Shown: piece by piece, positions 1-8,000 of the stretch
How positions within the stretch are numbered: position 1 is the stretch's first letter
How the letters are laid out: each line of letters starts with the position of its first letter
Translations under genes and position numbers: made by a program
From: a virus
IMG/VR virus record: IMGVR_UViG_3300017969_005356
Coordinates: 1 to 25,287 of that record
Strand: one strand, 5' to 3'
DNA: 25,287 nucleotides
Notes under the pieces: generated by a model
Seen by the model: only the letters and a program-made list of their open reading frames with translations
Databases searched by the model: none
What the model was told of the DNA's origin: nothing

Positions 1-3000
1 ATAAAGTCAACAATAGTATTTTTTGCAGAAAATTCATACAAATATCCGCCAATACCAATGTTGACATTGCCAGTATTATATGGAGTAATATTTCCAACTG
101 TTAATTTTGAAATTGTAGGATCCCAAGAAACAACTACCCCAGTAACACCAGAGATTGCTCCTGTAACAACTTCATTGACAGTATAATTTTGACCATTTGA
201 ATTATTGGCATCCAAATAGATATCAAGCAATGCGGTGTGTTCAACACCTTCACTGAGTCCACCTGCAGAAACAATGGTTGCAAACTTAAAGGGAATATCA
301 CCGTCTTTAATATTATCTCCAATTTGGAACAAGGTTGTATTTTGTCCACCTTGGGTCTCTTCAATACCATAAAGTGAACTATAAATTCCACCATCGAGAT
401 TAATTTGATTTGCAAAATCGGTTCCAGTATTAATCAAGTCAGCAATTCCATCACCTTGACCATCTTGTTCATCATCATCTTCAAATGCTCTATCTTGAAG
501 AGTTGATAGAGGAACAGTTAACAAAGAAATAGTAGAACCGACTTCAGTAACAACCGTATGAGGCAATATACCCGTGCCACTACTAGAAGCAACACCAGCA
601 TCAAATTGAACAATTGCATCTTCTGTAGATGGAATACCACCATCAATAAATGCCAATTCATCAACTTCAAAAGTAACCAAAAGTTCTCTAGTTGCTGGAT
701 CCCAGTCATAAACCTTTGCTACTTTATTATTCGCATTTTCAATTCTACGAATAACACGGTCACCAACATTAAATTTGTAAGTAGAAATTCCTTGAGGATC
801 GTTTTGACCTGGGTCTAAAATAACTCTTTGATCGTAGTTGAAATTTACACCTCTTGTTAATCCAGAGAATTTACCTGCACTCTTGTTAGTGTAAGTAATT
901 GTTTCTGTATTAATAATAATTTCACCAGAACCAGGATATGCATCTGTAGAATCAACATAAATCTCGGTGTCATTGGCAGTAACATTTTTGACAAGACCAG
1001 TGAGATAAATTTCCCCAGAGTTAAATGCCTGCCTTGCTCTAGTTTTTCTCTTGAGATTTACAAGTTTAGTAAAGATGATATTTGGTGGATTTGTGTAACC
1101 ATTACCAGGGTCAGTAATATCGATTCCTACAATAGAACCTTGCTCAATTCTAGCAATTGCTTTAGCACCTTGTCCTCCACCACCAGTGATTAAGATATAA
1201 GGAGGTTCTTGATAGAATTCACCAGCATCAACGATAGAAATGGATGTAAGTTTACCCAATGTGTCAATTTCCGCTGCACCTTGGGCTCCACCGCCACCAC
1301 CACCTTCAAAAATTAGAGTTGGTGGTGTGGCATAATTTCTACCAGAATTAAGCAGAGACAAACCAGTAACGGTTTGTACAATAGGACTTACAAGTGCTCC
1401 CGAACCTTCGCCACCAAGAATCTCTGCTCTAGCAGGACCAAAGTAGTTATCTCCCTTCTTGGTCATCTTGATATACGAGATGCTTCCATTGTCATTCAAG
1501 ACAACATCACCCGCAGATTCTGTTGGGAATAAAGACGTTAGTTCAGGAACAGTGTCACCTTCAAATAAAGGCGTTCCATAATACTTTGGTCCAATTCCAT
1601 ATGGGTAGGTTGGATTTCCACTACCATCTTCTGTTAAGAAGTATGCGTAAGTTCCGTTTGGATAATCTGGAGTTCTGGTAAACTTCCCATTAAATTCATC
1701 CAACGATCCCACCGCAGAATCGTAAATATAATCTTCTACTAAATCTCCAAGTAAATAACCATCTTGAACCAGTCTAAATCCTGTACTCGCTGTTAAATAT
1801 GAGAACGTGTATAAAATTCTTGGGGCGTCGGATCGCACTTCAATAGAGATTTTTCTATTGATAGCATTTTCGTACCCATTAATATACGTAACATAATCTA
1901 CAGCAACATTTTCAAGATAATATGTAACACCATCTTGATATAAAAGTTCGGTATTACCAACAACGGACGATGAATGCCACCCATCTTCTGTTTCACTAAA
2001 CAGAAGAATATTTAATGCATCGTTACTAGAATCATCTTGTACAAAGTTATATGTGTTACCTCTGTTTAAATTCAAAAACGTAGAAAGAGAACCATTAATA
2101 TAGAACTTTCCATTTGATACCGTGACTGTGTAATTAGTTGTTCCACCGTCAGAAACAATTGGACGACTTCCAGGAAGTTCGTCATTAGTTCTTAGTCTAT
2201 AAGAGGATGATTCTCTAGCAACTACTCCAGATGTATTATATCCCCAAGGACCGTAAATTGGATATCCATCAAAGGACATACCAAGAATTTTAGAGTGACC
2301 ATCTGGATGTCTTGATTGGTCACCAACGAAAGAAAATCTATTTTGATAGTATGTGTTTACATTTGGTATAGGGTCAACATTTACAGTATCAAGAATCATG
2401 TAACCTTCATCACCTTCAAATCCAGACATATGTCTGTGATACGGACAATAATAATAGATGCGATTGGTTTCATCCGCATTCATCAAGAATAGAGGTGAAA
2501 ACACATTCTCATAGTCTGCAGCAGGTGCTGCAGAAGGACCTGTGCTGTTGTAATACAGAGTTCCTGGGTTTTGATTTAGAACACCATCCCTAGTGGTGCT
2601 AAATTGCATTGGATGCCCATTAACATGAAGGGTAGATGGTTGATTACTGGCATCTGCTTGATTCCAACGAATTAAATAATTTTGCTGAACTCTAATATTT
2701 TCTGGAGCAAAATAATACTGACCAGGAACAAAAGGACCAAATTCCTCTGCTTCTGGTCCAAAATCGATATAGAAAATACCGTTCGGGAATGTAACGATAT
2801 CATCAGATACTCTAAACTGGAAACCATTAGAACCAAGAACTAAGTCATCTTCAGAAAATGGATCTCCTGTAACGTTTCGTGCATATATTCTGACTACTCT
2901 ATTTAAATTATCTCTAACGACTTTAGAAATTTCTGCTCTAGCAGTTCCACCAATTTCGTCGATAACTCTACCAACTTCCACCGAACCGAGATTTTCGTCA

Positions 3001-3833
3001 ACATCAGCAACAGGAATCATCACATTGTTATATTCGACCTTGACATTCCAAGTAAATGTTCTTATTGCACCCCAATCAAATACACCGTTAAGAAGTGAAA
3101 ATTCATCTACAACTTTACTAGTTTGATAGTAATATGTACCATTATCAATTACAGCATCGTATATATTTTTATTCTTGATATACGAATATTTTACTGCATC
3201 TAAATGATATCCCGCTGGAGCTCCAGCTGCAGTACCCCAATCTGGAGTATGCAACAAACCACCATTTGCTAAAATGCCTAAAGATTTATTTAATTGAACT
3301 ATTCTAGTTTCTGGAGTAGGAACATCTTTTCCTCCCCTATAAACAAAAACTTGGTCAAAACTTCTATCTAATACTGTGTCAGAACCTCCTGGTTCTCTCT
3401 CTGATAGAATGACTTGAGATGGTTTAGGATGATTATCCGATGTAATACGAATTCTATCGGTTACGTCATTGCCTTGAACTTGAAAACTACCAGTAGTAGA
3501 AGAATTTGGATGAGATTGCCAAATTCTATTAATATCAAAAGAATTGATAATATTTGGAGTTTCTTGTTGAGGTGTAATTTTTAACCTCAGTGGGTTATAT
3601 CCTCTTCCCCTTTCTAAAACACGAACATGAATAATTTTTCCTGAATCTTCATCAATAATTGGATACAGCAATGCCTCAGTTTCAGGAGTTCCGCAACCAG
3701 AAATGGTTAATCTAGGTGGGTCTGCAGGATCGTATCCGCTACCTCCATTGACTATTCTAACTGCGCGAACACCAAAAACCTCGTCAAAGATTGGTTCGAT
3801 TGAAGCGCCAGATCCAGGAACATTTCTTGCCAT
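1..3833 (-). CDS. Large virion structural protein with cupredoxin, YHYH and GxGY modules (3'-truncated by window edge)
   Basis: Starts at ATG 3833, three bases after the TGA of the preceding gene; the frame stays open for 1,277 codons to the window edge, so the C-terminus is missing. No strong Shine-Dalgarno is present and coupling is likely. Approximate residues: 20-95, two GxGY-type repeats (NGGSGYDPADPP and RGRGYNP); 375-480, a cupredoxin-like domain with H407 in GHPMQF and C463-x2-H466-x2-M469 in YYYCPYHRHM; 495-760, a YHYH-like domain with HPDGH (509-513) and SFDGYPIYGPWGY (520-532), interrupted at about 560-680 by a second, degenerate cupredoxin; 821-915, three GxGY-type repeats with poly-glycine turns; 940-995, a 'GSGEIIINTETITYT' module also found twice in the giant protein; 1119-1132, an Asp-rich loop (DDDEQDGQGDGIAD). 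The module set is shared with the 6,166-residue neighbour, so a similar outer baseplate or fibre role is likely. No enzymatic activity is evident. Confidence 0.83.
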   Translation of the reverse strand, partial: MARNVPGSGASIEPIFDEVFGVRAVRIVNGGSGYDPADPPRLTISGCGTPETEALLYPIIDEDSGKIIHVRVLERGRGYNPLRLKITPQQETPNIINSFDINRIWQSHPNSSTTGSFQVQGNDVTDRIRITSDNHPKPSQVILSEREPGGSDTVLDRSFDQVFVYRGGKDVPTPETRIVQLNKSLGILANGGLLHTPDWGTAAGAPAGYHLDAVKYSYIKNKNIYDAVIDNGTYYYQTSKVVDEFSLLNGVFDWGAIRTFTWNVKVEYNNVMIPVADVDENLGSVEVGRVIDEIGGTARAEISKVVRDNLNRVVRIYARNVTGDPFSEDDLVLGSNGFQFRVSDDIVTFPNGIFYIDFGPEAEEFGPFVPGQYYFAPENIRVQQNYLIRWNQADASNQPSTLHVNGHPMQFSTTRDGVLNQNPGTLYYNSTGPSAAPAADYENVFSPLFLMNADETNRIYYYCPYHRHMSGFEGDEGYMILDTVNVDPIPNVNTYYQNRFSFVGDQSRHPDGHSKILGMSFDGYPIYGPWGYNTSGVVARESSSYRLRTNDELPGSRPIVSDGGTTNYTVTVSNGKFYINGSLSTFLNLNRGNTYNFVQDDSSNDALNILLFSETEDGWHSSSVVGNTELLYQDGVTYYLENVAVDYVTYINGYENAINRKISIEVRSDAPRILYTFSYLTASTGFRLVQDGYLLGDLVEDYIYDSAVGSLDEFNGKFTRTPDYPNGTYAYFLTEDGSGNPTYPYGIGPKYYGTPLFEGDTVPELTSLFPTESAGDVVLNDNGSISYIKMTKKGDNYFGPARAEILGGEGSGALVSPIVQTVTGLSLLNSGRNYATPPTLIFEGGGGGGAQGAAEIDTLGKLTSISIVDAGEFYQEPPYILITGGGGQGAKAIARIEQGSIVGIDITDPGNGYTNPPNIIFTKLVNLKRKTRARQAFNSGEIYLTGLVKNVTANDTEIYVDSTDAYPGSGEIIINTETITYTNKSAGKFSGLTRGVNFNYDQRVILDPGQNDPQGISTYKFNVGDRVIRRIENANNKVAKVYDWDPATRELLVTFEVDELAFIDGGIPSTEDAIVQFDAGVASSSGTGILPHTVVTEVGSTISLLTVPLSTLQDRAFEDDDEQDGQGDGIADLINTGTDFANQINLDGGIYSSLYGIEETQGGQNTTLFQIGDNIKDGDIPFKFATIVSAGGLSEGVEHTALLDIYLDANNSNGQNYTVNEVVTGAISGVTGVVVSWDPTISKLTVGNITPYNTGNVNIGIGGYLYEFSAKNTIVDF
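1085..1375 (-). repeat. GxGY-type repeats in the left-edge virion gene
   Basis: Residues about 821-915 of the 1-3833 gene carry three units: GRNYATPPTLIF followed by a run of six glycines, GEFYQEPPYILITGGGGQGA, and GNGYTNPPNIIF. They match block B of the giant protein in pattern and in the glycine-rich turns. Confidence 0.7.
1575..2350 (-). other. YHYH-like domain split by a degenerate cupredoxin
   Basis: The YHYH hallmark SFDGYPIYGPWGY (residues 520-532) with HPDGH before it and SSYRLR after it corresponds to the giant protein's copy. The closing part (TRTPDYPNGTYAYF...YPYGIGPKY) comes only after an inserted segment at about residues 560-680. The insert starts NYTVTVSNGKFYING, a common cupredoxin opening. 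Where a ligand histidine would stand it has N608, and its last strand reads ILYTFSY with no Cys, His or Met, so it cannot form a type 1 copper site. Confidence 0.62.
2394..2711 (-). other. Cupredoxin-like domain with complete ligands (left-edge virion gene)
   Basis: Residues about 375-480 of the 1-3833 gene. H407 in NGHPMQFST and C463, H466, M469 in YYYCPYHRHMSG repeat the His-Cys-His-Met set and the same short loop seen in the 406-residue neighbour, with a longer insertion between the first His and the Cys. It leads directly into the YHYH domain. Confidence 0.66.
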
Positions 3834-3836
3834 TTA

Positions 3837-5057
3837 TCAACTTACGACGTTAATTGTGCCTTGCATTGCTGCGTGAATTGTACACTGATAGTACAGTACC
3901 GATGGTGCATCCATAGGAACAGTCCAATATAAAACAGAGGTTCCACTTCCAGTTTGACCTGTAGTATATGGAGTGCCAGTCAATCCTTGAGTGCTTTGAA
4001 TTCTAAATGGATGTGCTCCACCAGAAATAGAATTGTCAAAAGCATACGACATCCCTCTTTGAACATAGAGAGTTGGGTCATTTGTAGCAGCAGAAAATCC
4101 AGGACCGTTGAAGGTAAAATCCGTTGATCCGTTTGCTCCTAATTCCCACCAAGTAATTGGACTACGAGTAACAATCCAACTAGTTCCATTCCAATATAAC
4201 GAATCGCCTTGAGTAATACCAGAAACATTAGTATCCGTTAAGGCAGCAAATGTAGTAGTTAAAGTTCCATCAAAATCAATTGTTAATGTATCCCCAACTA
4301 TGCTGGTAGCAATATTTGTGCCTCCAGTAACAGTCAAAGTATCACTAGTGCTGTTTGCGGTTGTAGTTCCAGTATCAGCAACAAATGATGCAAACAAATT
4401 TTGTGCAGATGCGCCAGCGGCATCATCACCAGGAATCCAATTAGTTCCATCCCACTTCAGAATTTGATTTGTTGTTGGTGCATTAGTAGTCAAATCAACA
4501 TTATCTAAGTCACCAAGACCACTGTACTGGGTTAATAAAGAAACTCTAGTATCACCAATACCACCAGCAGTGATATTCATGTTTACATATGGATTATCAT
4601 CGCCGTCTACAGTGAAGAAATATCCAGGATATGTAGCAGCCGCAGGGGCGGCGCCAACAGAACCATATTCGTTCTTGTACGAAATTTTAGTTGGAAAATC
4701 AATGTCTCCAGTAGCACCATCAAATGTTGAAGTTACACTGCCAGCAGAAAGAGTGATATCTCCAGTTCCATTTGGAGCAACTGCAATATTTCCATTAGAA
4801 CTGGAAATAATAGAATTGCCATTAACATCTAAAGCAGATGTCAATAAACTATAATCTGAAGGTGCAAATGAACTACCATTATAACGAAGAACATGACCTA
4901 CAGCGGGATTGGTAACACTAACTTGTAGTGTAGAACCATTCCCGATTGCACTATAGAGTTCATTAAAATTATCATTAATCTTGTCGCCGCCAGTACGAAG
5001 AGTATCACCTGTATTATCATTTGCGGCAGCGCCAAGACCTAGTGTTTGTTTAGCCAT
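3837..5057 (-). CDS. Virion/tail-fibre-like structural protein with C-terminal cupredoxin domain, 406 aa
   Basis: The start ATG at 5057 lies 36 nt after the giant gene's stop, preceded by GCGAGTA, a weak ribosome site. The N-terminus (LGLGAAANDNTGDTLRTGGD then INDNFNELYSAIG) is a module seen at the start of many cyanophage virion proteins, probably an attachment or assembly element. The middle is low-charge, Thr/Ser/Gly-rich beta sequence with three tail-fibre-type motifs: LRYNGSSF (57-64), LKWDGTNW (200-207) and LYWNGTSW (287-294). Residues about 318-406 look like a cupredoxin: a HPFRIQS strand containing H349, then YYQCTIHAAMQG near the end giving C392, H395 and M398. That is a complete His-Cys-His-Met type 1 copper set with the short C-x2-H-x2-M loop found in amicyanin. 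Copper binding is inferred; a surface-adhesion fold that merely keeps these residues is the alternative. The TGA stop is followed by TAA and then the next ATG, giving a 3 nt spacer. Confidence 0.82.
   Translation of the reverse strand: MAKQTLGLGAAANDNTGDTLRTGGDKINDNFNELYSAIGNGSTLQVSVTNPAVGHVLRYNGSSFAPSDYSLLTSALDVNGNSIISSSNGNIAVAPNGTGDITLSAGSVTSTFDGATGDIDFPTKISYKNEYGSVGAAPAAATYPGYFFTVDGDDNPYVNMNITAGGIGDTRVSLLTQYSGLGDLDNVDLTTNAPTTNQILKWDGTNWIPGDDAAGASAQNLFASFVADTGTTTANSTSDTLTVTGGTNIATSIVGDTLTIDFDGTLTTTFAALTDTNVSGITQGDSLYWNGTSWIVTRSPITWWELGANGSTDFTFNGPGFSAATNDPTLYVQRGMSYAFDNSISGGAHPFRIQSTQGLTGTPYTTGQTGSGTSVLYWTVPMDAPSVLYYQCTIHAAMQGTINVVS
3840..4106 (-). other. Cupredoxin-like domain with complete type 1 copper ligands (406-aa virion protein)
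   Basis: Residues about 318-406. H349 lies in GAHPFRIQS, and C392, H395 and M398 lie in YYQCTIHAAMQGTINV on the last strand. The order and the C-x2-H-x2-M spacing match the ligand loop of amicyanin (His53, Cys92, His95, Met98). Fold and ligands are read from the sequence; bound metal is inferred. Confidence 0.7.
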
Positions 5058-5077
5058 TACTCGCTACAATTTTTAGT

Positions 5078-5085
5078 TATTTATT
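5078..5085 (-). promoter_or_regulatory. Possible T4-type late promoter -10 element
   Basis: The minus strand reads AATAAATA inside the only spacer longer than a few bases (5058-5093), one mismatch from the T4 late promoter consensus TATAAATA. It ends 20 nt before the ATG of the 406-residue virion gene, a plausible distance for a short late leader. In an AT-rich genome such an octamer can occur by chance, so this is only a candidate. It could let the fibre-like genes be transcribed apart from the 18.5 kb gene upstream. Confidence 0.3.
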
Positions 5086-5093
5086 CGATTAGT

Positions 5094-8000
5094 TTACGAA
5101 ACTATTTCTGGGTCTACCAATTCTTCGCCATAATCAGCAAGATTTGGAGCAGTCCAATCATCAGGAACAGATGTTTCAATCTCAATGTTTGGATTTACAT
5201 ATCCGCTACCCGCGTTAGAGATTTCAATACCAGCAACACCAACCAGTGCTTTGATATTACCATCAAAACCAGAAATAGAGTCAATTCTAACATTTGGTCT
5301 GGATGTATATCCAGAACCACCCGAAGTTACCTGAACATTATCAATGAAACCGCTTGTGAGAACTGCAGTTGCGTTAGCATCCTGACCAAAGACAGAACCA
5401 AGATAATCGAAGGTGATGAGTGAGTTAGAAGACTCAATAACCGCAACCTCACGATCCTCGGTTTCACCTTGAATTGCAATAAAGTCACCTGGTTCAATTG
5501 GAGGAATAACTTCAGCAGCATCAACGTCTGCCTCAGAACCAACGTAAGAGAACGCAACAAATGTGGAACCTACGCGGGGAATTTCAGAGAAGATGATTCT
5601 AGAACCAACAATCTCAAAGGCAACTCCAGGTTCTTGAATGACGCCATTAAGAGAAACAATAATATTATTTTCAGGTCTAATTGTGCTCGACTGTACACCA
5701 TCTGTGAGCGTGAGCGAATAGAAAACATCGTTACGCTTAAGGTTGAATGATTGACGCAGAGAGTCAAACTCAAAGGAGATATCATCAAGTTGTCTCAGTT
5801 TACCAACATAGAATCCAGTGAAGGATGCACCAAGTTCTGGTGGTTCGGTGAACTGAATTTGGTTGGAGAATGCTGTAAATGCATTTGTTGCTCCAGGAGG
5901 TTGAAGAATGCCATTGACAAATACCAGCAGGTGACCTGCAGGATCGGGCAGGTATGAAGTGCCATTATCAGTTGTGAGGTTAAATGTCGTTTGAGTTCCA
6001 TCAAATCCTCTGAAAGCACGCTTAACACGAGCCTTCAATTCATCTTTAGCGACAATTACTGCTTCATAGTTATCTGGACCAATAATGGAATCTTTGATAT
6101 CAAATGTTCCATCAATTTCAGAAATATACAGTCTGGTATTTAAACCAGCGGCGCGGATATCCTGAACTCTGGCAGCACCTGCTCCTGCTACAGTAAACTT
6201 AGTAGAAATCGAAGCATATCCAACAGGGAAACTTTCACCAATTCCATAATCACCAACTACGTCACCATTTTGGAACGTTCCTTGATATTCCTGAATGTAA
6301 ATGTAATTATTAGGAATATCGACCGCAGTAATAAGTGCATAAGTGTTGGTGTCTTGAACACCACCAGAAACTTTATAGAGGCGGTTTCCAACAGTGAAGT
6401 TTTCAAGGCTGTTAATGACAGTAACACCGAGTCTAATATATCCATTAGAAGCAATTCTATCACCGATGTTAACATCAAGACCCGCAAACTTAGAAACTTC
6501 CAGATACTGTCTCGATGTTTCTGGATATACAACACTGGTTGTCTCAAATGTTCCTTGAAGAGACTCAGTATCGACGGTAAGAGTTCCACCGACGTTACTA
6601 GTTACTGCCGCTTGAGTATTTAAGAATCCTGTTGGTGTAGCAGTTTCCGTAGAAGTATATCCCTTGAAGGGAATATCTTCAGTGAAGGTGCCAATCAGGT
6701 CAATAACATGCAAACGATTTTCAATTGCACTAATCTGAGCGGTAGTACTATTTTCCGCACCAACAATTGTATCAGTAATTGCCCAAGGACCAGCAGTTAC
6801 TTCAACATCAAGATATTTGTAGTTCTCATCTTCATAGAATCCATAAACAACACCAGTTACAGTTGGAGCACCCTGTTTAGAAACGGTTTCATTCATAGTG
6901 AATGGACCATCGGTGATATCACCATCAATACGGAATCTCTTGTAAACTTTCACTACCTGACCTTCATTAAGGGCAAGTCTTTCAACTTCACCCGATGCGT
7001 CACTTTGAAGTCCATAGAAGTATTCAGAACCAAAGATACCGCCACCGATTCCTACAGGAATTGTACGTGTGCCGTAAGTCTTAGAAGGAACCGTGATAGC
7101 GTTGTTAGATTCAATATCAACATAGTAATTACTATTATTCAACTGATTTCTGATAATATTCAGTTGATATCTAATAAAGGCATCAATGGTTTCTTTAGTA
7201 TAAGAAGACGAAATGGTGGAATCAAAATACTTGTAGGAACCAGCATTTGTTGATGGGGAAGTCAAAGAGTTATTGAGTGCTTGACTCATAAACTCCTGAA
7301 GAGAATCCATGATGTAATTCTTAATGTTATAATCAGTATCCGAGTAGAAGATTCTTCCAGAAACTGCTGTATATGGGTCAAGGAGTCCAATATTTAACTT
7401 AGTACCCCAGGCATAAAGTCCGTCATTACCATTACCAGTATATGTGAAGGCACCAGTAGAACTTCTAACCCAGAATCTTGTTCTAAGAACAGAAATACCA
7501 TATCCAAAGGTTACGCTAACATAAACTCTGTACCATCCATCACCATAAGGAATAATACCAGCAGCAGGAGAACTAATATTACCAGCAACAAATGTACTTC
7601 CCACTGTTCCTGTTGCTAAATTAGCATCAACGAATACAATTTTACCACCAACAGCAGGGTCAAGTTCAATTTGCAGTCTCATTTGACTGGATTCACCTGC
7701 CTTAACGAAGGACGAGAAGGTATATGTACGGTTCTCATCATTTGCATTAGTACCAGCATCAAAGGTAACAGTGCCAGAGTCAAAGCGTGCCGCAGTATCA
7801 TCGAAGGTTGTAAATGAATCAACCGTAAAGTCCTTATAATGCAGTTTAAATCCACCAAAACCATTAGTAGCTACTAATTTATCTGCTGTTGTTGTATTAT
7901 CTGGAGCATCGATATTATCAGTAATAACAGTAATAGCGTTACTTGTCCAACCGCTAGAAGTTAAATCTTCTGGTGATGGGAAGAGGTTAGTAGTCGAGGT

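Noticed and set aside
3840-4106. The cupredoxin domain as a phage-encoded plastocyanin (petE) electron carrier
   Set aside because: It has no signal peptide, is fused to a 300-residue virion-type N-terminal region and lies in a structural gene cluster, so it is not a soluble photosynthetic carrier.
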